A DNA stretch of 64,000 nucleotides, from positions 24,108 through 88,107 of the forward strand of contig JAFVBH010000058.1 of assembly GCA_017480115.1 (NCBI GenBank). Reading direction: 5' to 3'. Under the pieces are notes generated by a model. That model had not been told where the DNA came from. It did not search any database and saw only the letters and a program-made list of their open reading frames with translations. This stretch comes from Clostridia bacterium. GTDB lineage: Bacteria > Bacillota > Clostridia > Oscillospirales > Acutalibacteraceae. The position numbers and the translations under genes are program-made. Position 1 is the first letter of the stretch, and each line of letters begins with the position of its first letter. Below, one piece after another: positions 8,231 through 16,290 of the stretch.

Positions 8231-8638
8231 TTAAATTGAATCAATATAATCTTGCAAGATAAACACGGCGCTGACGGCGTCTACGCTTTGTTTGCGTTTC
8301 TTGCCGTAAACCCCCGCGTCGGACAAGGCACGATGGGCGGAAACGGTGGTCAGCCGCTCGTCCCGCAGCACCACCTGCAAACCGGAAGTTTCCGCTAAAA
8401 GCGAGGCGAACGCCTTACAGGCTTCCGCGCGGAACCCCTCTGAGCCGTCCATATTCCGCGGCAGTCCCAACACCAGTCGCTCCGCCCGATACTCCCGCGC
8501 AAGCGCTGTGATCTTTTCCGCCAACGCTGCGGCGTCCGTTTCGCGGATCACGCCCACGGGCGAGGCTAAAATACAGTTTTTATCGCATACGGCGACGCCT
8601 GTTCTGACGTCGCCGTAATCTATTGCCATAATGACCAT
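8231..8638 (-). CDS. ruvX: YqgF/RuvX-type Holliday-junction resolvase-like nuclease
   Basis: This is a 135-residue RNase H-fold protein of the YqgF/RuvX family, linked to 16S rRNA 5' maturation and proposed as a resolvase. The signature is complete: MAIDYGDVRTGVAVCD at the N terminus (catalytic Asp), VLGLPRNMDGSEG at the middle, RDERLTTVSAH, and a late Asp in KQSVDAVSAVFIL. The start ATG immediately follows the TAA of the upstream PBP gene, with GAGGAA in the PBP 3' end as ribosome binding site, so the two are translationally coupled. In many Bacillota it sits with alaS/yrzL; pairing with a class A PBP is less usual. Confidence 0.93.
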   Translation of the reverse strand: MVIMAIDYGDVRTGVAVCDKNCILASPVGVIRETDAAALAEKITALAREYRAERLVLGLPRNMDGSEGFRAEACKAFASLLAETSGLQVVLRDERLTTVSAHRALSDAGVYGKKRKQSVDAVSAVFILQDYIDSI

Positions 8639-11329
8639 TTAACGTTCCTCATTGGGGTCCACCGGCGGCGCTGCCGTTTCGGTCGGCGGATCTGTCTCCG
8701 TCGGCTTTGCCGTCGTGGGCACGGTTTCCGAGGGCTTCGGATTTTCGTTGCCGCTGTTCGGCTTTTCCGTCGTCGTTGCCGTGGGATCGGTGGTGGTTGC
8801 GTTGGGATCGGTGGTGGTCGCGTCGGTCTCACCCAGCGCGGAATCGTTGCCGCTGCAATAGCCCGGCAGATCGTCCGCATTGTACCAGCCGTATGCCGTA
8901 TCCTGGCAGGTAGAGGTGGCAAGCTTGCCGCTGTTCAGGCAGTAGGAGCGTTTGACCACATTGTCGGACATTTCAAACGTCTTTTCCTCCAGCCCCTCGT
9001 GAATACGGTTAAAGACCGCCTGGAAAATTCTGCCCGACGGCGAATTACCGCCGATATTTTTCAGCTCGCGGTTCCGATCCGCATAGCCGACCCATACGGA
9101 GCCGACATAATAGGGCGTACCGGCGCAGAACCAGCTGTCGTTATTATCGGTAGTGGTACCGGTTTTGGCAAACATGGTCTGCCCGTCCACAGGAAAGCGG
9201 CGCGCGGTGCCATCGGACGCGGTAACAACCGTTTGCAGCAGCTTGTTCATAATATCCGCCGTCTCCGGCTCGATCGCCTGCTGATAGTCGGACGCGTCAT
9301 GCTCCAAAATTGTTTTGCCGTTGGCGTCCTTGACCTCGTAATAGCTATAGGGCTTGTAATATCTGCCATGGTTGCCGAACGCGGCGTAGGCGGCTGCCAT
9401 CTCCAGCGTCGTCGCACCATAGGTCATACCGCCGGTGGCAAGAGGAGAATACGCCTCGTCCCGGGAATCCAGATGCCCCAGATGGAAGCTGTTTTCCAAA
9501 TAATTCAGCGAGGTCTCGATGCCCATTTTCCGCAGAATCTGCGCGGGGACAGTATTCAGCGAGGGCGCAATCGCCTGCTGCACGGTTTTAAAGGAATCGG
9601 GCGAACCGGCATCGCCGCCGTAGTTATGCGGCCAAAGCTCTCCACCGACGGTAAAGCCGTAGTTCATGACCTTGGTGGAATAGGTAATCAGTCCCTCGTT
9701 CATCGCGGGCGCGTATACGGACAGGGGTTTTATGGAGGAACCGGGCTGGCGGGGAGAATCCGCCGCCATATTCAACACGCGGTTACCCGCCTTGGGACCC
9801 GCGCCGCCGACGATACCGAGGATTCTGCCGTTATAGTCCATAACCGTCATGGCGGACTGAATTTGCTCGTCGTCGGGGAAGCTGCGCCGATTGTAATAAA
9901 TATCCTCCATAATGCTCTGAATATCCATATCCACGGCGCAGTAAATAGAAAGTCCGCCGTAGTTGACCATACGCTCCGCAACGGAATAGGTAATGTCGTT
10001 TTTGCTCATCAGCGCATCGATCACGTCCTCGATTACATAATCGATGTAATAGCTCTGATACTCCGAATCGTCGTCGGCCACAGTCGTCTCATTGTTGAGC
10101 GAGCTGACCTTGACCTTATTTTCACCGACGTTGAACACCATTTGATAATTCATCGCTTCATTGTATTCGTCTTCGGTGATCATGCCCTGCTCCAGCATAT
10201 AGCCAAGGCACAGATGCTGTCTGGACTGATTATCGTCCTTTGTGGGATCGGGGTTGATATAGTTGAGCAGCGGATCATAGGTACGCGGCGCTTTGGTAAT
10301 CGCGGCGATACAGGCGCACTCCGCCAGGTTCAGATCCTGCACATGCTTACCGAAATAGTAGTTTGCCGCAGTCTCAACGCCGTAGCAGCCGCCGTCCAGA
10401 TACAGCGTGTTTAAATACGCTTCCAGTATTTTTTCTTTGGAGTTATATCGCTGCAGATTCAGCGCCTGAATAATCTCGTTAAACTTACGGCTGAAGGTGC
10501 GGTCATTCTGATTGGTCAGATTCTTGATCAGCTGCTGGGTAATGGTGGAGCCGCCCTGTGTAAAGCCGGACTTTACAACGCCAAGCACGGTACGGATCCA
10601 GTCGACGCCGTCATGTTTCCAAAAGCGCTTATCCTCCAGCGCGATATATGCGTTCTGCAAATTCTTGGGGATTGTATCCAGATCCGCCCAGATGCGGTTC
10701 TCCCGCCCATGCAGCCGCTGCAATTCCTTGGGGTTGCCGTTATTGTCATACCCGTAGATAATGGTGGTCTTGCTCTGATTCGCCATGTAAACGTCAAGGT
10801 CGATGATCGCGTCGCCGGAGACGTTCCGCTCCATATACACCAGCACATAGCCGCCGACGATCCCGCCTACCAATACACAGAAAAAAGCAAGAGAGAGCGC
10901 CACGGCAAAAAAACGCCGCAGCCCCTTATACGTTTTTTTCTCCGGCAGCGCCGCCGGCGGACGGCTCTGCGCGGGCGCATTGTTGACCGCTTGCTGCCTG
11001 TGCGGCTGCGGCGCATATGTCTGCCGGGGGGCGCGGTTATACGCGCCGCGGTCAGCGCTGCCCTGCCGCGTGATGGGGCGGTCGCCCGTCTGCCCGGCGG
11101 TACGCTGTGTTCCGCCGGACGCGCTCGATGCGCCGGACGACCTGCGCACCGGCTGCCGCGCGTTGGGATTTGTACGCAGGGGCGGCTGCTTCCCACCGTT
11201 GGCGGTGGAGCGCATCGCCGGACGCTGCTGCGTCTTCTCTTCGGCACGACGCTGCCGCTCTGCCATAGCGTTAAGAATGCTGTCGAGATTTTCGTCCATA
11301 CCGTTGTTATTGCCGAAATTATCAGCCAT
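8639..11329 (-). CDS. Class A penicillin-binding protein (PBP1A-like)
   Basis: This bifunctional peptidoglycan synthase has 896 residues. A long disordered cytoplasmic N terminus (~140 residues rich in Arg, Gln, Pro and Ser) precedes one membrane helix (FFAVALSLAFFCVLVGGIVG). The GT51 glycosyltransferase domain shows ALEDKRFWKHDGVDW (catalytic Glu) and GGSTITQQLIKN. The transpeptidase domain shows SSIK (SxxK, in RQPGSSIKPLS), SLN and KTGTTTDNNDSW. The tail after ~residue 790 contains a CxxxxxC-type segment, then a Thr/Pro/Asp-rich low-complexity region (DATTTDPNATTTDPTATTTE). It has its own promoter, and ruvX follows without a gap. It polymerises and crosslinks glycan strands outside the membrane. 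Confidence 0.95.
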   Translation of the reverse strand: MADNFGNNNGMDENLDSILNAMAERQRRAEEKTQQRPAMRSTANGGKQPPLRTNPNARQPVRRSSGASSASGGTQRTAGQTGDRPITRQGSADRGAYNRAPRQTYAPQPHRQQAVNNAPAQSRPPAALPEKKTYKGLRRFFAVALSLAFFCVLVGGIVGGYVLVYMERNVSGDAIIDLDVYMANQSKTTIIYGYDNNGNPKELQRLHGRENRIWADLDTIPKNLQNAYIALEDKRFWKHDGVDWIRTVLGVVKSGFTQGGSTITQQLIKNLTNQNDRTFSRKFNEIIQALNLQRYNSKEKILEAYLNTLYLDGGCYGVETAANYYFGKHVQDLNLAECACIAAITKAPRTYDPLLNYINPDPTKDDNQSRQHLCLGYMLEQGMITEDEYNEAMNYQMVFNVGENKVKVSSLNNETTVADDDSEYQSYYIDYVIEDVIDALMSKNDITYSVAERMVNYGGLSIYCAVDMDIQSIMEDIYYNRRSFPDDEQIQSAMTVMDYNGRILGIVGGAGPKAGNRVLNMAADSPRQPGSSIKPLSVYAPAMNEGLITYSTKVMNYGFTVGGELWPHNYGGDAGSPDSFKTVQQAIAPSLNTVPAQILRKMGIETSLNYLENSFHLGHLDSRDEAYSPLATGGMTYGATTLEMAAAYAAFGNHGRYYKPYSYYEVKDANGKTILEHDASDYQQAIEPETADIMNKLLQTVVTASDGTARRFPVDGQTMFAKTGTTTDNNDSWFCAGTPYYVGSVWVGYADRNRELKNIGGNSPSGRIFQAVFNRIHEGLEEKTFEMSDNVVKRSYCLNSGKLATSTCQDTAYGWYNADDLPGYCSGNDSALGETDATTTDPNATTTDPTATTTEKPNSGNENPKPSETVPTTAKPTETDPPTETAAPPVDPNEER

Positions 11330-11393
11330 AGTAACTTCCCTTCAACTTAAACGTTTCTATGCAATCATATAAACAAATGGTTATACAAATTAC

Positions 11394-11421
11394 AGTATAG
11401 CATATTTTCCTTAATTTGCAA
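11394..11421 (-). promoter_or_regulatory. Promoter of the PBP-ruvX operon
   Basis: Minus strand: TTGCAA, 16-bp spacer, TATACT with an extended -10 TGC just before it. Confidence 0.65.
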
Positions 11422-11485
11422 GCAAATCTTGTAAATTCGGCAGCGCGCGTCCCCCTCGGACGGCGCTTCCGCTTCAAATATTAAA

Positions 11486-11524
11486 CTGCCGAAGCTGGTA
11501 TTGCAAGCCTCGGCAGCGTTTTTT
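11486..11524. terminator. Hairpin terminator at the end of the padR-dockerin operon
   Basis: An 11-bp stem (CTGCCGAAGCT / AGCCTCGGCAG, one wobble pair) is flanked by AAAAAACG on the minus-strand 5' side and TTTAATATTT on its 3' side. It has T-rich flanks in both directions and lies 23 bp past the dockerin gene stop. Confidence 0.75.
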
Positions 11525-11538
11525 AATACATTTTTAAC

Positions 11539-12375
11539 TTATTTTTCCAATCTGGCGGCAATACGCAGGATATGTCTTGCGTCGGCGGCGCGCAGCTTTC
11601 CGTCGCCGTCCATATCGCCTGCCGACAGCTGCGAAGCCGTCAGCGATTGCAGCCGTGCGGCGTACCGCAGCGCCAGCCGCGCGTCAACAGATGTCACCTT
11701 ACCGTCGCCGTTAATATCCCCCTTAACACCGGGCGCGTCGACCTCTAAATGCTTGGTTCTCGTATCCACAGGGATCAGTCCCAGATACCGCTTAATGGTG
11801 AAATCCGCCGTCGCCCTTGTCCCGCTGAAAGCAGAGGCATGCGCGGTCACCCGCCAGCTATTATCATAAATATCATAGGACTCGTAAGCGGCGACACACT
11901 GCGTTCCTTCAAATACCGCCAACAGGGTCAGCGTCCACAGTTTTGTATTCTTTGCATCGTAATAGTCATATTTTTTTGCCATCGTGGTGGATTGCGGGTG
12001 CAGACTGTAGACATTCAAAACATTGCCGAGGGTCGAACCCTGCAGATACGTCAGTACTGCGCCGCCGAACAGTTCGGTGATCGCCTCCCGGATCTGGCGG
12101 TCATTAACCGGCGAATTATGTTTTCCCGGGATCGACGGACGCGCGCCGCCCGTTGTCGGTTCCTCGGGGAACAATCGATCAAAATACGCTTTGATGCTTG
12201 CCATTACCGCTTCATCAACGTCCGAGACGCGCTCCACGGCATAGCTGCCGTCGGAAAAATATTCCGTATCACCGTTCGCCGCAGCGGGCGCCGTTGTCTC
12301 AGCGCCGAACGCCGACAGACCGCAGCAGCCGAGCAGCATAGCGCACACACAAAACACACAGACTACCCGTTTCAT
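11539..12375 (-). CDS. Secreted protein with C-terminal type I dockerin
   Basis: This is a 278-residue exported protein with signal peptide MKRVVCVFCVCAMLLGCCGL (cleavage near FGAE). The middle ~170 residues are unassigned: a possible alpha+beta domain containing YYDAKNTKLWTLTLLAVFEG. The last ~60 residues form a two-repeat dockerin: GDINGDGKVTSVDARLALR and GDMDGDGKLRAADARHILR, each an F-hand calcium loop (D-N-D-G-x). Dockerins bind cohesins on scaffoldins or on the cell surface, so this product probably joins an extracellular complex. It is the third gene of an operon behind padR and the HAAS protein; its ATG overlaps the preceding TGA by 4 bp, so expression should follow PadR control. No enzyme motif is visible. 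Confidence 0.83.
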   Translation of the reverse strand: MKRVVCVFCVCAMLLGCCGLSAFGAETTAPAAANGDTEYFSDGSYAVERVSDVDEAVMASIKAYFDRLFPEEPTTGGARPSIPGKHNSPVNDRQIREAITELFGGAVLTYLQGSTLGNVLNVYSLHPQSTTMAKKYDYYDAKNTKLWTLTLLAVFEGTQCVAAYESYDIYDNSWRVTAHASAFSGTRATADFTIKRYLGLIPVDTRTKHLEVDAPGVKGDINGDGKVTSVDARLALRYAARLQSLTASQLSAGDMDGDGKLRAADARHILRIAARLEK

Positions 12376-12773
12376 CGCGCAAAATCCTCCGCGTAGATCG
12401 TAGTGCCGAACTCGATCAGCACCTCTTCCCCGTGACCGGTCGCCTGCTGATGATTTTCAACCAGCTCGGCGATCATCACAATAAGAAAGATCGCCAGCGC
12501 CGCCAGCACGCCGAGCAACACGATCTTACGAACACCGGTTTTCCGCTTGATATAAGTCAGATCGCTGCCCTCGGAAAGAAATCCCTGCGCGATCGTTTCC
12601 GGTGCGCCGAAACGCGCGTGAAATTCAGCGATGTCCGAAATCGAATCGACGCCTGCGTCAAGCAGCTGCTCACGAAACGCCGTCAGAAACCGCTTTTTTT
12701 CGGCAGACGGACATTGCAGCAGCGCGCCGACCTGCTTTATGTATTTCTCCAGAACCGGATTTTTCTCTCCCAT
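12372..12773 (-). CDS. HAAS/DUF1700-like membrane protein next to PadR
   Basis: This is a 133-residue protein. The N-terminal ~80 residues form a helical domain (EKKRFLTAFREQLLDAG, FHARFGAPETIAQGFLSEG) typical of the HAAS domain that accompanies PadR regulators. One membrane helix follows (IVLLGVLAALAIFLIVMIAEL), then a short extracytoplasmic tail. HAAS domains are thought to convey signals to PadR or to membrane partners; the partner here is probably the PadR protein whose stop lies 1 bp upstream. The ATG is chosen because it follows the padR TGA and sits behind GGAG. Confidence 0.75.
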   Translation of the reverse strand: MGEKNPVLEKYIKQVGALLQCPSAEKKRFLTAFREQLLDAGVDSISDIAEFHARFGAPETIAQGFLSEGSDLTYIKRKTGVRKIVLLGVLAALAIFLIVMIAELVENHQQATGHGEEVLIEFGTTIYAEDFAR

Positions 12774-12774
12774 G

Positions 12775-13116
12775 TCAGTTCTCCTCCGCCTTATCGAGGA
12801 TCAGGTTTACCCCCAGTAAAGTCTCCTCATATTCGTGCTTCAGGACGTCGAGGTAGGCTCTGCCGCTGTCTGTAATGCGGTAAATATGGCGCGTCCGCTT
12901 TTTACCGACAACAACAGTATAGTCGGAGACGTACCCCGCCTTTTCCAACCGGAAAAGAACGGTATATAAAGTACCCTCCAACATAGTATATCTGCCGCCG
13001 CTTTTTTCATTAAAAAGCTGAATCATGCGATAGCCGTACAGATCCTCCGACAACAAAAGATGCAGGACCAGCATTTCGGCAGTACCTCTTTTAAAATTGT
13101 CCTGGCTTTGGCTCAT
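12775..13116 (-). CDS. PadR-family transcriptional regulator
   Basis: This is a 113-residue winged-helix repressor. It shows the PadR pattern: a start rich in polar residues, FKRGTAEMLVLHLLLSEDLYGYRMIQLF (helices 1-2), the recognition region MLEGTLYTVLFRLEKAGYV, then the wing GKKRTRHIYRITDSGRAYL and a C-terminal dimerisation helix. An upstream in-frame extension exists, but the ATG at 13116 is preferred because it follows GGCGGGA and matches family length (about 105-115). PadR proteins usually repress their own operon; an 11-bp palindrome lies in the promoter spacer, consistent with autoregulation of padR, the HAAS gene and the dockerin gene. Confidence 0.9.
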   Translation of the reverse strand: MSQSQDNFKRGTAEMLVLHLLLSEDLYGYRMIQLFNEKSGGRYTMLEGTLYTVLFRLEKAGYVSDYTVVVGKKRTRHIYRITDSGRAYLDVLKHEYEETLLGVNLILDKAEEN

Positions 13117-13147
13117 AACATCCCGCCGTATAAAACTGATATTGCAT

Positions 13148-13177
13148 ATTATACAACATGATGTTACGGAAAGTAAA
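13148..13177 (-). promoter_or_regulatory. padR promoter with embedded palindromic operator candidate
   Basis: Minus strand: TTTACT, 18-bp spacer, TATAAT. The spacer contains AACATCATGTT (plus-strand 13155-13165), a perfect 5-1-5 palindrome placed where a repressor would block RNA polymerase. Assignment to PadR is inferred from position. Confidence 0.6.
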
Positions 13178-13187
13178 CAGATTTTTA

Positions 13188-13487
13188 AAATAAATCCTGA
13201 TTTATCGCAAGGAAGATCGTCACACAATCCTGTAGTCCGTCAGGGCTTATGCGGATTTCCGGAAAAGAGTCCTCGCGGCATAGCCGCTTCGGTCGGAACT
13301 AAAAATATGCCGCCGGCATATTTTCTTAACACTCCGACGGCCAATGGCCGTCCCTACAAGCGCGTGTGCCCATTTTGCGTCTATAAATCCAAATCGCGCA
13401 GCGATTTCCGAACCTCCTACCTCTTCCCTCCGACCTTCTACCTAACTTCTGATTTGCGGGGCGTAAACGCCCCGCAAATCAGAAGTT
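13188..13487. repeat. Mosaic intergenic repeat, copy A
   Basis: It starts with CCTGATTTATCGC and contains GACGGCCAATGGCCGTCC, the AAATCCAAATCGCGCAGCGA module and a pyrimidine-rich CCTCCTACCTC tract. It ends with a perfect 20-bp-arm hairpin (ACTTCTGATTTGCGGGGCGT / ACGCCCCGCAAATCAGAAGT around 13446-13487). The end supplies the stop codon of the minus-strand gene at 13486. An internal palindrome AAAATATGCCGCCGGCATATTTT is extra to this copy. Confidence 0.88.
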
Positions 13488-13917
13488 ACAAATACCCCCG
13501 CATATCCGCGCAGAGCTGCTCTTCAATGGAGATCAGCTTCCCGGCAAGGGCTTTTGAGCGGTTATCCGCTGCGGCGTACTGATTGAGATACCGGCTCAAC
13601 GATTTAATCCCCATGTTGCAGCCGTCCGTCATCAGATCGGCAATGGAGGCGTCAGACTTATCCACCGCCATGTGCATGCCTGTTTTCAGCTTGGACATTC
13701 CCTTTGCCATGGGATTCGGCGCTTTGCCGTCATCGCCGTAATTTTGCAATTCTGCCTGTATCTCGTCCCGCAGACGTTCATGCTCCGATTTGCAGTTGTT
13801 AAGGCAGGTTTTCAGCTCATCGCTTCTGACATCGTCCAGCACATCGGTGATCGAATCCACACCCATCTGCACCCCCGCGTCACATTCCCGCAGCAGTTTT
13901 ACACTGTCATTTTCCAT
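13486..13917 (-). CDS. Conserved helical-bundle protein (ferritin-like, unassigned)
   Basis: This is a 143-residue, all-helical, soluble protein starting MENDSVKLLRECDAGVQMGV. I recognise the pattern as a family common in Clostridia, with conserved segments DSITDVLDDV, EHERLRDEI, PNPMAKGMSKLKTGMHMAVD, IADLMTDGCNMGIKSL and YLNQY. It resembles a four-helix DUF2383/ferritin-like bundle, but clear diiron ExxH pairs are limited to residues like those in EHERLRDEI. The function is unknown. The start is chosen at 13917 behind AAAGGG; longer frames upstream read AT-rich intergenic DNA. Its stop TAA is formed by the end of repeat copy A. It is divergent from the MATE gene. Confidence 0.72.
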   Translation of the reverse strand: MENDSVKLLRECDAGVQMGVDSITDVLDDVRSDELKTCLNNCKSEHERLRDEIQAELQNYGDDGKAPNPMAKGMSKLKTGMHMAVDKSDASIADLMTDGCNMGIKSLSRYLNQYAAADNRSKALAGKLISIEEQLCADMRGYL

Positions 13918-13977
13918 AAGAATAACGCCCTTTCTTGTTTTTATATTAGAATTTCCGTAAAATTGAGAGTTATACGC

Positions 13978-14006
13978 TTGATTCCCGCAAAAAACTGTAT
14001 TATTAT
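13978..14006 (+). promoter_or_regulatory. Promoter of the MATE exporter gene
   Basis: TTGATT, 17-bp spacer, TATTAT, giving a leader of about 20-25 nt. Confidence 0.6.
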
Positions 14007-14035
14007 ACATATAATCTTTTCCGCAGGTGTTAAAT

Positions 14036-15367
14036 ATGCAAAAAAATCTGACGCACGGCAGTGTGTTTAAAAACCTGATCGCCTTTTCCCTCCCCTATTT
14101 ATTGGCGTATTTGCTGCAATCGCTGTATGGCTTGGCGGATTTGTTCATTACCGGACAATTCTGCGGCAAAGACATCATCACGGCGGTCTCGGTGGGCAGC
14201 CAGATCATGCATATGCTGACAGTTATTATCGTCGGGCTCGCCACGGGCGCGACGGTAACCATCGGCAGAGCGGTCGGCGCGGAGGACGGAAAAAAACTGC
14301 CCCGCATCATCGGCAACACCGTCAGCGTATTCACCGTGGTTTCGCTGCTTTTTACAGCAGCGCTTTTGCTGCTTGTTGCTCCCATTGTGAAGGTGATGGC
14401 GGTACCGGCGGAATCCGTGGCGCAGACAAAGATGTATCTGACGATCTGCTTTGCCGGTATCCCCTTTATCACGGCGTATAATGTAATCAGCTCCGTATTC
14501 CGCGGGCTGGGCGATTCCCGCAGCCCGATGTATTTTATCGCCACGGCATGTATTGTCAATATCGGGTTGGACGCGCTGTTTATCGGCATCTTCCGTATGC
14601 AGGCTGCGGGCGCAGCGCTGGCGACCGTTCTGGCGCAAGCGATCAGTGTAGCGATCTCCTTGGCAGCAATAAAAAAATCTGCCGCGTACAAGCTTGGCAG
14701 ACAGGATCTGCGCCCCGACAAAGGGATTCTCTCCGAAATATTGCAAATCGGCATTCCCGTCGCGGCACAGGATGGTTTTATTCAGATTTCTTTTTTGATC
14801 ATCACCATCATCGCCGATAAACAGGGGCTGGAAGTCGCCTCGGCGGTGGGGATCACAGAAAAAATTATCGGTTTTTTATTCCTGATTCCCTCTGCGATGC
14901 TGTCTTCGATCTCGGCACTGGCGGCGCAAAATATCGGCGCGGACAGACCCGACCGGGCAAAGCGGACGCTGTTCGGCGGCATGACGGTGGCTGTCGCATG
15001 CGGAGGGGTCTTTGCGATCCTGGCGCAGTTCTTCTCTGTGCCGCTGATGACAATGTTTACAAAGGACCAAGCGGTCGTCGCTCTCGCCTGCCAATATTTT
15101 CGCACCTATGCCATCGACTGCGCGGCGGCGGGGATCCATTTCTGCTTCAGCGGCTATTTTGCCGCAGTGGGAAGGTCGTACATTTCCTTTATTCACAACT
15201 CCGTATCGATTCTGACATTCCGTGTGCCGGGCGCATATCTGGCGTCGAAATACTTCCCCGAGACGCTGACCGTGATGGGACTTGCCGCCCCCGCGGGTTC
15301 GTTTTTGTCGGATATCATCTGTATCGCGGTGTTTTTATATATTGATAAAAAAGACAGAAAATGCTGA
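14036..15367 (+). CDS. MATE-family multidrug/cation antiporter
   Basis: This is a 443-residue inner-membrane transporter with about 12 hydrophobic segments in two homologous halves, each opening with the MATE pattern (NLIAFSLPYLLAYLLQSLYG... near residue 13; EILQIGIPVAAQDGFIQIS near residue 235). Family features include GLATGATVTIGRAVGA and SVFRGLGDSRSPM. MATE proteins export cationic drugs or metabolites using Na+ or H+ gradients. The ATG at 14036 follows CAGGTG by 6 nt; an in-frame GTG at 14027 overlaps that site. The TGA stop falls inside the left end of repeat copy B. Confidence 0.93.
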   Translation: MQKNLTHGSVFKNLIAFSLPYLLAYLLQSLYGLADLFITGQFCGKDIITAVSVGSQIMHMLTVIIVGLATGATVTIGRAVGAEDGKKLPRIIGNTVSVFTVVSLLFTAALLLLVAPIVKVMAVPAESVAQTKMYLTICFAGIPFITAYNVISSVFRGLGDSRSPMYFIATACIVNIGLDALFIGIFRMQAAGAALATVLAQAISVAISLAAIKKSAAYKLGRQDLRPDKGILSEILQIGIPVAAQDGFIQISFLIITIIADKQGLEVASAVGITEKIIGFLFLIPSAMLSSISALAAQNIGADRPDRAKRTLFGGMTVAVACGGVFAILAQFFSVPLMTMFTKDQAVVALACQYFRTYAIDCAAAGIHFCFSGYFAAVGRSYISFIHNSVSILTFRVPGAYLASKYFPETLTVMGLAAPAGSFLSDIICIAVFLYIDKKDRKC

Positions 15368-15513
15368 TTTGTCGGCGTTGCCGGGCGCACCCGCTTGTAG
15401 GAACGGCCATTGGCCGTCGGAGCGGCTATGCCGCAAGGGCTCTTTCCCGGCAATCCGCATAAGCTCGACGAACGCCCACCGGGCGTCCCCACAGGCGCTA
15501 AATCAGAATTTAT
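15362..15513. repeat. Mosaic intergenic repeat, copy B (short)
   Basis: It opens with CTGATTTGTCGGCGTTGCCG and contains the hairpin GACGGCCAATGGCCGT (minus strand). It closes with AAATCAGAATTTA, the inverted form of the opening end. It lies between convergent genes and contributes both stop codons (MATE TGA within CTGATTT; minus-strand TAA within TAAATTCTG). Confidence 0.85.
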
Positions 15514-16241
15514 ATTTGCCCCGGAACGATCCGCACCTGATCCAGCGCGTGCTTGCGGTCTTTCCAATCCGGCAGGATCGACGCAACAAAGGTGTGGAAT
15601 TTTTCCGAGTGATCGGGGTGCAGAAAATGCGCAATTTCATGTACGACCACATATTCGATACACGCAGGCGGCGCTTTTATCAACTGCATATTCAGGGTGA
15701 TTACCCCTTTTTGCGGGATACAGGAGCCCCAGCGGGAACGCATATCCTTGATCCGCATTGTGGGATATGGTACGCCGCTGCCTTTCATTTTTTCATAAAC
15801 ATCTTTGACAAATCCGGCAAATACCTTTTCGCAGCGACGGCTGATCCATGCGTGATACAGCCGTTGTTTTTTTGCAAAATCCGCCGTGTCGCTGACATAA
15901 AGATAAATAAAAGCATCATCAAACTGTACCCGTTCGTCGTCGGAGGCAATCACGGCAAGCCGCAGCGCCCGCCCGAGATGCAAAAAAATTTCCCCGTCCT
16001 CAAACCGACGCGGCATCGGCAGATCAGCGGCGCGGGCGGCAACACGGTTCCGAGCGGCAACAATAAAACTGCCCTTGCTGCAAACAAAGGCGTCGATCTC
16101 CCGCGCCGGCGTTTGCGGCGGCGCGGAGACAAAGACGCCGTCGGGCTTTACACGAAGATTGATATTTTTTACCGACTTATATTCTAATGTGTAGGAAATC
16201 TCCACACCGCAGAAATCAACGGTGCGCACAGTATTTTTCAT
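15510..16241 (-). CDS. YgjP-like (M48-related) zinc metallopeptidase domain protein
   Basis: This is a 243-residue protein of the YgjP/DUF45 family. The zinc-binding motif is VVHEIAHFLHPDHSEKF near residue 195 (HExxH plus a downstream His), preceded by the family motif RWGSCIPQKGVITLNMQLI. The N-terminal half is a beta-rich region with basic segments (RRCEKVFAGF). No signal peptide is seen, so it is probably cytosolic. It starts at an ATG behind AGAGGG, 49 bp after an esterase gene on the same strand. The physiological substrate of the family is unknown. Confidence 0.88.
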   Translation of the reverse strand: MKNTVRTVDFCGVEISYTLEYKSVKNINLRVKPDGVFVSAPPQTPAREIDAFVCSKGSFIVAARNRVAARAADLPMPRRFEDGEIFLHLGRALRLAVIASDDERVQFDDAFIYLYVSDTADFAKKQRLYHAWISRRCEKVFAGFVKDVYEKMKGSGVPYPTMRIKDMRSRWGSCIPQKGVITLNMQLIKAPPACIEYVVVHEIAHFLHPDHSEKFHTFVASILPDWKDRKHALDQVRIVPGQI

Positions 16242-16290
16242 AAAAGCCCTCTTTGCGGAATTTTATATATACCAAGGAAACCTATCGTCC

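Noticed and set aside
12020..12045. tRNA-like T-loop sequence GGTCGAACCC
   Set aside because: It lies inside the coding sequence of the dockerin gene and no acceptor or anticodon stems surround it. No tRNA was found elsewhere.
13188..13487. CRISPR array suggested by repeated short palindromes
   Set aside because: The palindromes differ from one another, are not regularly spaced, and belong to a dispersed repeat family; no cas genes are present.
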